A program made the position numbers and the translations under genes. A DNA stretch of 64,000 nt from Margaritispora aquatica (taxonomy: Eukaryota; Ascomycota; Leotiomycetes; Helotiales; Discinellaceae): assembly GCA_007644065.1 (NCBI GenBank), contig VJWN01000004.1, forward strand, positions 1,488,001-1,552,000. Reading direction: 5' to 3'. This document shows positions 11,438-21,972 of this stretch, one piece after another. Within the stretch, counting starts at the first letter, position 1. Each line of letters starts with the position of its first letter. The notes under the pieces are model-generated. The model saw only the letters and a program-made list of their open reading frames with translations. It searched no databases and was not told the DNA's origin.

Positions 11438-14400
11438 CTAACCCAAAACGCCCTTCATCAAAGCGTTCAAACTCCCCTCGTACCTCCCGGGACTATGATC
11501 AAGCAGCATACTCCCCCCAAACCTCACTTCGCCAAACCTTCTCTCCACATCCCGCACATACTTCAGTACACTTCTCGTCGCCGGCCTGCCCAGACCCCGC
11601 CCATGATTTCCATCCCCTTGTCCTTCCACGCCATCATGCCGCACGAACGCATCCCGCTGCAAAACTGGCATCGTCTCGAGGATGAACACTTCGCCTGGCG
11701 GAACTAGTTTTGTGGACAGCATGCTGGCGCGGAGGGCCTTCAGCGCGGAGTACGCCCATTGGTCGTCCTCGTCTGCATCTGCACCGCCGAGACCGGGACC
11801 CGAGTGGGAATACCATTTGTCTTTGAATGTGCCTGTAATGCCTGCGATGACGCGCTTGCGAAACTCGCCTTTGGCGCCAGAGTCGTCGGTTTTGAAGGCT
11901 AGTGCCACGGCTTGCAGGTCGTGCAGAACTCCTAGTGAGAGGAATGGCACAAGGTCTTGGCCGTTGACGATGGTGGTTATGAGACCGCGGGTAGCGAGGC
12001 GGAGAGATGGGGAGAGTGTGGCTGGCGGTCCGTAGGCGTAGACATGAACAGGTCGACCTGCTGGGAGATGGATGCGAGCCGGAGCTGTACTTGTTTCTTG
12101 GCTTGATGAAGTCAGAAGGAATTGAGGTGATTGACGGTCGGAAGAAGTGTAGAAGGCTGTAGATGTTGGGTCCTGTGAGGGTTCAGAGATGAGTATTGCA
12201 AGGAGAGCAGTTACACCACCGCCTAGAGAGTGACCGCATAAAACAAGCCCATAATCTGGGAATTCTTCCAGCGAAGCTGCAATGGTAGCCATCACTCTGC
12301 CGCCTCCACCATCCAGGAGACGACGAGCAGAAGCGTGTATTCCTTTGTGGACTTTATAAGCCTTGCCACGGTATATCAAATCATCGTAGTCGCATGTCAT
12401 ATCTGTCAAAACATCTTCAAATCCAAGAGTTCCACGGCAGGTAAGGACAACTGCTTTTGATTCATGATCAAGCGAGACAAAATGAACCATTGGTACTCCT
12501 GTATTGGTATGTCCTGTAGAGTCTGTTCCTCCTTGAGGATCAACAAATGATGAAAGAAGGATTGTATCAGGTGGAAGTTGGGTATGCGTCGAAAAGGAAT
12601 GATGTTCATGGTGGTAGTTTGTATCAATCTCCTTTGCAGAAGCAGATTTGGGGCTAACAATGCCCATCACTCTCAAGAAGTGCGAGCCATAAGAGGCGGA
12701 TGCGAATCGAACGAATCGTGAAATATTCCGAACGATGTGATGCTGTGGAAACAAACCATCAACAAAACCTGTGTGCATCAAGCTCTCTAGTGTCCGAGAG
12801 TCCTCGAAGGCACTGCGTCTAGGTCTGGCAGCAAGAATAAGTGACTGTGCAGAATTGTTGGTCCTTAGCGTGTAGATACTTGGCACATAGCTCTGAGATC
12901 TCTGATGGTGTTTTACTGGAGAGTCTGATTGATTTGGCATGCTTTTCTCGGATCTTGCTCGGATCAGATTACTTTGCGCTTTCAGATGGCTTCTGAAGGT
13001 AGTAGGCGAACCCGGCCTAGTTTCAGCAGAATGAATTGAGTATGTATCTGTTTGTGACACCATTGAATCACGTCGTTGCTCATGAACCGAGTAATAACTT
13101 GTTCGAGACTGGCTTCTTGGAATTTCTGCTGGTTGCAGCAGACCCAAGTCTCTAGATGAGAAGTAATTGGGATTTCCGCGCTGTGGTGGGCGTGGTGCCT
13201 CACGGAGTGGGGTTATACTCGAGCCTCTTTGCGGAACGGGAATATTTGACTTCGCAGGAGACACTCCCCAAGGAGGTTTTGATGCAGGCTTTGGTATAGA
13301 AACATCCGGTGAAGTCTCCTTGCTCCACATGTGCGAAAGTGCATTACTAGGTCCTTTTTTGAAAGCATTTCGAAATGATCCTTTCTTCTCGGATACTTTC
13401 GTTGCTGGTCTTTCTGGTCTATCCTTAACTATGACTGATGGTTTTTTGATAGAATTCTTCTTAGCAGGAGGAAGGTCGGGGTTGCTAAAAGACGACGACG
13501 AACTCATTGGTTTTCTGGTACGTTTCTGATTTGCTGTGTTGTCTAGACTGTTTGATACGGGAATGCTGGAAAATCCTGTTTTGGTATTCAATGACTCTGC
13601 AGAGTTCGACGATCGAATGCTTTTGACACTACTTGCTGAGAAGTTGCGACGTTTAAGAAGTGTATCTACAGGTGCATCCTCGTGTGATGTAGCAGCTGGA
13701 GATGGAGGGAGAGGTTTTGAGGCATCCTTTGGAACCATTGATGAAGAGACCTCCTCATCATCACTTATTTCAATGGCCTCCTCAGCACTTTCAATTGAGC
13801 CTCTTGATGCGATGTTAGTCCCACGTGTTTTGTGATGTGTAACTCTATAGACAACACGATACTTTGGTAAAGTGGAATCGAATTCTGGGTCGTTTGCCAA
13901 CTCCTTTGGAAGCTCATCCTTTTCGAGAATTTCCACTCCAGGCGGAGGTGATAGGAGTCCCGATGGCTGCGCTCCAGTGATGTCCACCGTGATTGTTTTG
14001 GTAGTTGTTGTCTCCGTTGTGATCGCTATTGACGAATCAGCAGGAAGAGATTTTAGAATCTTCCTCTTTAGATTGATTTCGGGCAGATCATCATCGGATT
14101 CTTCGAAAAGGTGTCCTTCTCTCTCAATAGTCTGCACCACTTCGTTACCACCAGGCGTCACAAAGGACATCGAATTCGCTCTAATTATGGACTTCTGGTT
14201 TGATGCCGTACTGCTTGCAACTACATCAGCTCGTCGACCATCATCCAATACCACAACATCCCAAACCACTTCTTCGGATTTTCCGTCGCTTGTCTCTGCA
14301 TCTGTGATTTTCCTACACCACCTCTGCAATAATGCGAGCCCACAAATCCCAACTAGCAGATCTCCAACGCCAACCTGCTCGCCTTCCTGACCTGTAGCAG

Positions 14401-14905
14401 GGTTTTGGAACTCCCTTCGAATCAAAGTGACAATGCTGGCAATTGCTCGACTCGAATCCGTGCTTCCCAATATGCTATCAAGCGCAACCAGTAAGTGTTG
14501 GCTAAAGTCGCCTGCCGAGCTGAGAATTGTGGAGGAAAAATAGAAGCCTGTCGAGGCTGCAAAGGAAATACTCGTAATTGTCGAATGTAATGTGGCAATG
14601 CTTCTCTCCAGCAATCCATCTGCTTCAGCTCGACCAATCTCTCCTATGCTTCTTTCCGACACATCTTTTCCAGCACGATGCAGGATACCTTCGATTAAGG
14701 CTCGGCTGATCTCGAGACCAGTCAGTGTTGTAATTCGAGCTCCGCTAATGGCCAAACCTCCGATGAATGTGCCAAGCTGTAGGTAGAGTGAGCTGGACCT
14801 GGTCACTAAACTGACGATGTTTGCGACAGAAGCTGGTAGAAGCGTTGGCTCTGCAGTGTGTATAATCTCCTTTCCCTTCTCTTCATCCTCGTCATCCGAA
14901 TCCAT
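11438..14905 (-). CDS. class 3 lipase, sn-1-specific diacylglycerol lipase type
   Basis: Single-exon gene, 1155 aa from the ATG at 14905 (MDSDDEDEEKGK); the open frame beyond it has no ATG. Residues about 25-190 contain several hydrophobic stretches that could anchor it in a membrane. A long low-complexity middle, rich in Ser, Pro and Lys, spans about 250-690 and may be a phosphorylation-rich regulatory region. The alpha/beta-hydrolase domain follows: 'VVLTCRGTLGFEDVLTDMT', the nucleophile elbow 'LCGHSLGGGV' (near residues 890-895), the acidic site in 'GQDLVPFLSLGVLHDLQ', and the probable His in 'MLLDHSPGRYEGSL'. This order matches fungal and animal diacylglycerol lipases, which release a fatty acid from the sn-1 position of diacylglycerol. 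The catalytic Ser, Asp and His all appear present, so it is probably active. Confidence 0.88.
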   Translation of the reverse strand: MDSDDEDEEKGKEIIHTAEPTLLPASVANIVSLVTRSSSLYLQLGTFIGGLAISGARITTLTGLEISRALIEGILHRAGKDVSERSIGEIGRAEADGLLERSIATLHSTITSISFAASTGFYFSSTILSSAGDFSQHLLVALDSILGSTDSSRAIASIVTLIRREFQNPATGQEGEQVGVGDLLVGICGLALLQRWCRKITDAETSDGKSEEVVWDVVVLDDGRRADVVASSTASNQKSIIRANSMSFVTPGGNEVVQTIEREGHLFEESDDDLPEINLKRKILKSLPADSSIAITTETTTTKTITVDITGAQPSGLLSPPPGVEILEKDELPKELANDPEFDSTLPKYRVVYRVTHHKTRGTNIASRGSIESAEEAIEISDDEEVSSSMVPKDASKPLPPSPAATSHEDAPVDTLLKRRNFSASSVKSIRSSNSAESLNTKTGFSSIPVSNSLDNTANQKRTRKPMSSSSSFSNPDLPPAKKNSIKKPSVIVKDRPERPATKVSEKKGSFRNAFKKGPSNALSHMWSKETSPDVSIPKPASKPPWGVSPAKSNIPVPQRGSSITPLREAPRPPQRGNPNYFSSRDLGLLQPAEIPRSQSRTSYYSVHEQRRDSMVSQTDTYSIHSAETRPGSPTTFRSHLKAQSNLIRARSEKSMPNQSDSPVKHHQRSQSYVPSIYTLRTNNSAQSLILAARPRRSAFEDSRTLESLMHTGFVDGLFPQHHIVRNISRFVRFASASYGSHFLRVMGIVSPKSASAKEIDTNYHHEHHSFSTHTQLPPDTILLSSFVDPQGGTDSTGHTNTGVPMVHFVSLDHESKAVVLTCRGTLGFEDVLTDMTCDYDDLIYRGKAYKVHKGIHASARRLLDGGGGRVMATIAASLEEFPDYGLVLCGHSLGGGVTALLAILISEPSQDPTSTAFYTSSDRQSPQFLLTSSSQETSTAPARIHLPAGRPVHVYAYGPPATLSPSLRLATRGLITTIVNGQDLVPFLSLGVLHDLQAVALAFKTDDSGAKGEFRKRVIAGITGTFKDKWYSHSGPGLGGADADEDDQWAYSALKALRASMLSTKLVPPGEVFILETMPVLQRDAFVRHDGVEGQGDGNHGRGLGRPATRSVLKYVRDVERRFGEVRFGGSMLLDHSPGRYEGSLNALMKGVLG

Positions 14906-16040
14906 AATGTGGCGTTGGTGCGATTTCAAATTGAGTTCTTATATGGTTCTTGTTACGATGATGTCCCATTCGAGATTGCAATCGTACTGTCAATGATATT
15001 TGAGCAATCAAATACTCTGCAAACATGACTAGACGTGGCGATATAGTTCTGCGGTAGTGGTTTTGTTGAGGACCAGTGCTCAGTCTGTTCATAACGCAAA
15101 GTCTATTGGTGTACCTTTCTTCGACGTGTCGCGGCGACACTGCATCCTCGGCATGTGATAATCGATGGAGGGGCAATTGAGGAATGGAATACAAGACTAG
15201 GAAACCACCAACCATAAACTACGAAGTATATCCTCCCAGGAGTATGTGAACTACATATCCCGAGAGTGTAGCACAAAAAAAGAATGGGTACCTCGACACT
15301 CTTACAATGGAAGATACAACAGTCTACACTGGTAATTGACGTTGAAAGTCCACGATTTAGTGACGCACAATCAAGATAAGAACCTGATCAAGCTTGAAAT
15401 TGCCAAGCTAGACGAACCCAAGGGCACACCAGGGGTAATATGCATGGTGTATGGTGATCTTTTGGCTCCATCCATCTTGCTGGCATGCTGGAATTACCTT
15501 CAAACCTCCATTTCTCCGTATACAGCACGTACTGCGTACCTGGATTTCAGAACGACATATTTTTCGAACTAGCCTTCAAGCCAAGAAAGAGCTCCCATTA
15601 GTTGAGAGATTTGCAAAGATTTTCCCCCTGAGTTGTAAATATCTCTATAGCAAGCTCCAGTGAAGTTGGTTTTGATTTGGGGAGCCGGGCATTGTTAATA
15701 TCTATTTATAGTGATATCAACCGGCTTGGCTCTTGTCCCTGTCCGAGAGCTCAGCCCTGTGAAAAGGCGGGCATTTAAATAAACAACAACAGCTATTTAC
15801 TTCTCTCCATTCCAAATTTGTTTTCTAGTTTGCGAGCTTGCTTTCAACTTATACCTTCAGAACACCAGACTGCCTGAATTACCTCAACTTCAATTGACTT
15901 TCTGCCAATCTTGCTAGGTATGTTGAACTATAGAATCACCAAATAGCTCACTCGCTGACAAGAGCACAGCCTGTGATACTCACTAAGACTCTCTCTGCCT
16001 TCAAAAGCATTGCTTTCAGGCTCTCCAAGAATACCAGAAC
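14906..16040. promoter_or_regulatory. intergenic, divergent promoters of the lipase and GNA1
   Basis: About 1.1 kb separates the divergent starts at 14905 (minus) and 16041 (plus). No gene seen. A pyrimidine-rich leader and a probable 5' UTR intron lie before GNA1. Confidence 0.5.
15918..15969 (+). other. probable 5' UTR intron of GNA1
   Basis: GTATGT at 15918, a CGCTGAC branch-like site near the end and GCACAG ending at 15969 give a canonical 52-nt intron about 70 bases before the GNA1 start codon. Confidence 0.5.
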
Positions 16041-16766
16041 ATGCCTGAGGTTCAGAACGGCGTCAATACGCCAGCATCAAGCTCACACAGGTCTACACCT
16101 TCAATTACCATGACCCCTCCAGAAGACAAGGCTAGCCCCTCTATCGCAGAAACAACTACCGCTCTTGAGGCATCAACCCTCGAGGAAGAACTAGGCATGT
16201 TTGGCACGGAATTGATATCCCCTGAAATTGCTGCATCTCTGCCACCTTCATACACCATACGGTCGCTGCGGAAATCAGACTACGGCATCGGGTTTTTGGA
16301 CGTGCTAAGGGTGTTGACCACGGTTGGGGACATTACCGAAGAAGAGTGGAATGAGAGATATGATTGGATGAACGGACAGGGGAAGGGAGGATATTACTTG
16401 CTGGTAATTGAGGACCAAGGACGGATAGTTGGCACCGGTGCTCTGCTTGTGGAGAGGAAATTGTATGGATACCTACACGACGTCGGAAAACCTGCTAACA
16501 GTTGCACCAGTATTCACCACCTCGGTCTCGTGGGACACATCGAAGACATTGCGGTAGCTAAAGACCAACAAGGCAAAAAGCTCGGCCTCAAACTCATACA
16601 AGCCCTCGATTTCATTGCCGAGCAGGTTGGCTGCTACAAATGCATTTTGGACTGCAGCGAGGCAAACGAAGGCTTCTATGTCAAATGCGGCTACAAAAGA
16701 GCAGGTCTCGAGATGGCACACTACTATGATGGGAGTACGAGCAAAGACATGAAGAGTAAGTCATAA
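16041..16766 (+). CDS. GNA1: glucosamine-6-phosphate N-acetyltransferase
   Basis: GNAT-family enzyme (EC 2.3.1.4) that transfers acetyl from acetyl-CoA to glucosamine 6-phosphate, a step to UDP-GlcNAc used for chitin, N-glycans and GPI anchors. Signature blocks are 'GHIEDIAVAKDQQGKKLGLK' (acetyl-CoA loop), 'GCYKCILDCSEANEGFY' and 'KCGYKRAGLEMAHYY'. The frame is open throughout, but the family lacks 16 residues present after 'VERKL'. Those 48 nt (16463-16510) form a perfect intron: GTATGG at the start, TGCTAAC near the end, CACCAG at the acceptor. Removing them restores the conserved run 'ERKFIHHLGLVGHIEDI'. The model is therefore 16041-16462 joined to 16511-16766, 225 aa. An N-terminal extension of about 60 residues, rich in Ser, Thr and Glu, precedes the domain. 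Confidence 0.93.
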   Translation: MPEVQNGVNTPASSSHRSTPSITMTPPEDKASPSIAETTTALEASTLEEELGMFGTELISPEIAASLPPSYTIRSLRKSDYGIGFLDVLRVLTTVGDITEEEWNERYDWMNGQGKGGYYLLVIEDQGRIVGTGALLVERKLYGYLHDVGKPANSCTSIHHLGLVGHIEDIAVAKDQQGKKLGLKLIQALDFIAEQVGCYKCILDCSEANEGFYVKCGYKRAGLEMAHYYDGSTSKDMKSKS

Positions 16767-17440
16767 TGGACTCGACTTACGAGTGCTCGTTGACTGTAAG
16801 ATAGAGGAAGTAAAGCTTGGGATAGCGAGCCATTTGTAGTTTTGCAATTTGAAAAGCGATCCAAAATATATAAATGAGCAATGAAAGCATTGAGATTGAT
16901 ATAATCATCAATCTTACTTCAAAACATTATACCCTTTCACCTGAAGTCAAAGTAACGTAAAAGTTCAGAAAATGATAAATAAGGAAACGTTACATAATTT
17001 CAATAGGAGAAAAGCGCAGAAATACAGAGATTTGATGGATCAATAGTAAATTATATTCGATTTTGTATTATATAATTCTGTTTGTTAAGGTACAATTTGT
17101 TGTTGGTGTTGTTGGAACAACATAGTTGTCGGTTAAGTATTCCAAAAGGAGACTAGCCACCTTTCCCCAGATTCAGAAAACTCCCAATTCATTTCAATCT
17201 CATCAATCCAATCCAAGCACCACCCAGAAAACTCCAATCCTCACTAAGAGAAATATAACGCCCCCAAATCTCGCAGTGCGAATAATATGGCCATGCCATG
17301 AAATCTCTGACCTCATATCTGGTTGTGATGGATTGCACAAGACAAAGGCACTAGTTATCAACAAGCGCGCGATCTTTCGCTGTCGTAAGGACCGATAGGA
17401 CCCACGAAGCCATTTGTCGAAAATGACGGCGGAGAAATGC
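16767..17440. other. AT-rich intergenic between converging 3' ends
   Basis: About 0.7 kb of AT-rich sequence between the convergent GNA1 and adenylate-forming enzyme genes; nothing recognised. Confidence 0.5.
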
Positions 17441-19354
17441 TCATGAAGCCCGCAATTTCTTGGGAGTTGGCGTAGTCCTAGAGATAGATGCGAGGTCGTT
17501 AGTCGATTCATCGTCTAAGCTTCTTTTCCTTTTCCGACATTGATCAATGTATATTATCGCCGAAGCATATTCCTTTACTGCTTTCAAACTGGCGACAAGC
17601 TCGAATTTTTCCCTACTATCTCTCAAGAGGCGGCGTAAGATTTTCCCGGTGGGGTTACGAGGAATTCTGTTGACAAATTCTACCTCTTCAACGTTCTTGT
17701 ATCTTGCCAATCGACCACGAAGAAATTCTTGGACGCCATCTTGATCAAGAGTACTTGTGTCAGATCGCACAATGTAAGCCAGAGGAGCTTCGCCGCAACC
17801 ATTGTTAGCTGGCATTCCAATAACACCAGCGTCGACAATTTCAGGATGCTCCAGGAGAGTGGCCTCGATTTCAGCGGGACTGACTTGCCATCCTCGCACC
17901 TTGATCAAGTCTTTGCTCCTATCCACGACATACCAGTTCCCATCCTTCACATAACCGATGTCACCTGTTCGTACCCAGCCATCTTCAGTGATGGCCTCCT
18001 TGGTTGCAAGCTCATTTTCCAGATATCCTTTCATTTGTGTCGCACAGTGGATTTCTATCTCTCCGGTCACGAGCCCTCTAGTCGCTTTCTTTTTATCACC
18101 GACAACTCTGAAATATCATCTGTTAGCTAGATCTAAGGCATTAAATTGAAAGATACGAACCTCAATTTTGTACCAGGAAGCAGTTGACCAACACTTCCAG
18201 TCTTGTCTCTCGAACTCTTCGTCCAGCATGTGGCCCACCCAACCTCGGTCATTCCATAGACCTGGACTACTTTTGCTTTGGAGCTCAGCTTCGAATACAT
18301 TTGCTGCTGCATTCCATCACTTGCACAGGAGCCTCCTACAAATATTCGTTTCAGTGACCTCAGCTGAGATTTTGAGGCTTTAGATAACGCCATGAGGATT
18401 GGAGGCACTGTTATTGTCTGTGTGATTTTGAACTGGCTCACAGTGTCAATGAAGCTTTTGGCCTCAAAGCGTTGCATGATGTAAGTTGGTGTACCTTTGC
18501 GAAGAGGTAGGCCGTGTTGGACTGGAATTGTGAAAACATGGAATGGAGGTACTGCGATCAGTTGCGAACTCTGCACCTCATCAATAAGCAAACTCTCCCC
18601 ACACAAATATGTTGCATACCTTATTCTTGGTGGACATCAAAGACTCCTGAAACTCCGTCTGCTTGACCAGATAGTCATGTCCAATTATTGCAGCTTTCGG
18701 TAGCCCAGATGTTCCACTGGTGCTAACATATGCCGCCGTCGTCTCTGTAGTCTCTACCTGCTCCCAATCGCTTTCGCCATGGTCGAGCAAAGTCCTCCAA
18801 GATCTATATACCTTCTCATTATGTGCATCCTCATTGCGATAGTTCAAGATGAAGATGTGTGATTCCGGGATATCACACTCTGCAGCCGCCTCGATTGCAA
18901 CTGATAGCGTCTTTAATTCGGTAAGGAGAAATCGAGTTTTCGTCATGCGTACGTGGTGTATTAATTCTCTTGCTGTGTATCCAGGATTGGCTCCCGTGAA
19001 TACACCTCCAGCACCGATGATACTGAGGTAGAGTGAGGTATAATTGATCTTCTTACGGTTAGTTATACTCTCATAGCTGCCAACATCGCTTGGGGATGCC
19101 CACGTCATTGAAGCTCAGTACACAGACTGTGTCTCCTTTCACAAGCCCGTAGTGTTTGTAACCACCGATGAGTTGTCGGACCAGTGTCTTAGTCCCATTA
19201 GCGGACAGGTGCCGAGATGGCTCAGAAGCATCAATGTATAGCTACTTGTGGTGAGAATGCTGTTGTGGGAACAATTTTCTTATATGAATCTTACTGGCTT
19301 ATCTGAGTTATATGATTCAAGTTTCGCGAAGGCGTACGTGAGAAGATCCATCAT
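17441..19354 (-). CDS. adenylate-forming enzyme, acyl-CoA synthetase/4-coumarate-CoA ligase-like
   Basis: Five exons on the minus strand: 19295-19354, 19104-19241, 18620-19048, 18161-18570 and 17441-18107; introns of 49-55 nt, all phases consistent; 567 aa. It starts MMDLLTYAFAKLE. ANL-superfamily motifs occur in order: phosphate-binding 'YVSTSGTSGLPKAAI' (about residues 173-187), 'VVQVYGMTEVGWATC' (about 310), hinge 'RTGDIGYVKDGNWYVVDRSK' (about 391-410) and 'NPTGKILRR' with the catalytic Lys near 500. The enzyme should activate a carboxylic acid as acyl-AMP and pass it to CoA. There is no thiolation or reductase domain, so it is not an NRPS-like multidomain enzyme. The tail has basic patches ('CRKRKRSL', 'PKKLRAS') and lacks a peroxisomal PTS1 ending. 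Substrate cannot be predicted. Confidence 0.9.
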
Positions 19355-21972
19355 GACTTAAGGTCGTCGTGGATTTATGGAATGGTATGGTATAGAGAAG
19401 AATGAAGGGGAAACCTACAGACGGGACATTCAAGAGGACTTTTGATTGTGCCTTTGCAATCGACTTGTTGTTACATGCCGGATTGCTGATCCTTGGATTA
19501 TAGCCTTGACGCCCGCATATCACTTTGCCTCTAAGAAGCTCAATTATGAATCCCTACAGATAGCGAACTTACTTCTATGGATTGGTCATTCCTCCTCATT
19601 GGAAAGCTTGCGAGATTCGTTCCGTGTCCATTGCAATTGGACCTTGGCTACTTTCCCCGAAACCACGGCTGCCCACCGAGGACAAAATATTGGCACCCAA
19701 GTTGATACTCAAATGCATGCAGTGTACTCAAGCTGGGCATGCAAATCTATCCGTCTAGTGTTGTACAAGATTCTGCGAGTGGTACCTGTTGTGTCAAGGT
19801 TGTTTTTGGGTAAGCCGTCGATCTGTTGGTTGGGAAAAGCCACCAACATTTTCCTGGACAGCTTGACCGCTTATTTTCCCTTGGAAGAAAAGAAATAATT
19901 TGCAGAAGTTATCAAAGTCTCAAGTTGGCATGATCATACATCATTATGGTCATTCGGGCACAACAAAATGGATCTTCTATATGCCAAGCGAGTTGCAACC
20001 ACCACAGATGAGGTTCCTGCACTGTGCCCCACCCCCGCGCATAGGATACTATATCGACCTACCAGACTTGATCGATATTGGAACCCCGCGTGGACTTTCT
20101 GTACATGCAGAACGCGATGCAAGTCTTGCAATGGGTCCAATATGTCTCCATCAGGGCATCCTGATTTTCCTATCTTTCACACGATTGGCCAAATCCATCC
20201 AATTTGTGTGTCCAACATCCCATCCCGTGTTATGGATTCTTCACCAAGGCAGGAGGATTGCTGTAGAGGTATGTCTCGGAAGATTTCTGCTCTTCTGGTC
20301 CTGCTTTCTGTCTTTTATTCCATACCTTCGACCTGAGCTTTGGAGCATCGTCACATCCTCGAGGTTAACTCGATATTTATCGTTTAGACTTGTACCAATC
20401 GGTTCGTTGCATGTCGTATTCAGTATTCGCGATAAGGCGCCAATCAGGCTGCAACCCAGCGACACGGATCTGGCACATGCGGGATGTATGGGACGAACCG
20501 ATAAGCCCTTGTTTATGATTGCTTGGTCTTTGGAGGGTGGTTCTTGTCTTGACATCGACGTCTTCGAAGTAATGTCTCAAATGGCGCCTTACCCGTTCTG
20601 GTCAGAGGAGCAGATAGGCTTCGCAGGCTTCGGCGCTTTCTTTTGGCCCCGTTATTGTCTCAGAAGTGATGTGGCATACATTTGGTTGCTCCGAAAGGCC
20701 GAAGTGGCACAGTTTCCCGGGGTTACTGCACATCTGAGATGCATGTTGTGGGATTTTGTGTCCTACGAGGCTTGGGGCGAACGTTCTTACACCACATTTT
20801 GCATGCATATCAAGCTTTTGCGCGGAAGCACCAAGAACAGTCATAATGCATGAGCCGCTAGGTCTACCTCCGTACGAATTCCTCGAAGCGAGGTTGATTC
20901 TTCAGCAGCTTGTTCTGCATATGCAACTCGATGCCACTGTCCATAGGTTACACTTCTGTGAGGGAGTCTTCGACATTACCGGGAAAACCTGCTTTGTTTT
21001 ATGTTACAATTGCTTCGTTCATTCGGTCTCACGATTGGCTGTTTTTGTATCCCGTGTGGCTTAACATTTCTAGCTTGACAAGATCACTTAATTGTGTTAA
21101 TCCTATTGTTAGTGGGTGGGACTAATATCCGTAGGCTGTCCTGTGAAACACGAGGATAAAAAGAAGAACTTGGGGAATTTCTATGTTTTACTCGCCGACA
21201 GGAAGGAATGCTCCGTCATGAACGCTAATCGATAAATGAGAAGTGATCGACAGTTGTACTTCTAGCGGTTTATTACAACGGCAGTAGTTCAACGAAGTGT
21301 CTTAGAGAATACGCCGGGACGGGACGGTTCTCACAATTTGTTTAATGATTGTTCCTTCTTTGCAGTGGAAGCGAATGGGCGTCCAACCAAAAGCTACCCT
21401 GCAAGTAGACCGCCTCTGAATACCTATTTGCCAAAGCAAAATAGTAATGACTCGAAACCATTAGGTGTTGAGGATTATGCACAGGGAAATCATGTTGACA
21501 TCCCGATTGGATAGATTATCTGGGTATGCTCACTGAGCAAGGACTTCTAATTGAAATTCTCTCAAACTTGATTCAAAGCCGCTGATTTCAAATTGGAAAT
21601 GTTTCTCCAATGTACGAATTTTGGTTCTGTAACTAACTCTCTACAACTGAGCTTCAGGTGTTGATAGCGTCAATAAAGTGGATAGCGCCTTTCCAATCCA
21701 CGAGACTGCTAAATTGGATATCCATCATATTGCAATTCGCCCCTCCCTCATACTGGGGTGTAACTTTCTTTTCCTGGGTGACTTTGATCCATTTCCGTCT
21801 TCAATTCTTCAGTTATATACACCATTGAACGGATAGTGTCTATCCGCTGGCTACCCAGAAAACTCTTGTCCCAATTTCACGAGGGGATGCAACATCAACC
21901 TTTACAACACTCAAACGTTGCCAAAGTCACACCTTCAAATAGGTTTCAATCAGAAGAAGCCCTTTTTATTGA
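19355..21972. other. 2.6 kb interval between two divergent oxidoreductive/ligase genes
   Basis: No recognised gene. It includes unusually long open frames (see 19930-20853) and the promoters of the adenylate-forming enzyme (minus) and the TmpA-like gene (plus). Confidence 0.4.
19930..20853 (+). other. long open frame of unknown status
   Basis: About 307 codons are open from the ATG at 19930, and a second frame is open across 19446-19898 and 19968-20336. The predicted protein is rich in Trp, Cys, His and Pro, matches no family I recognise and has no clear domain pattern. Neighbouring frames on both strands are also unusually open here. It may be a relic, a non-coding chance frame or part of an unrecognised spliced gene. 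Confidence 0.2.

Noticed and set aside
13872..14390. Plus-strand frame of 172 codons
   Set aside because: Antisense shadow of the low-complexity part of the class 3 lipase.
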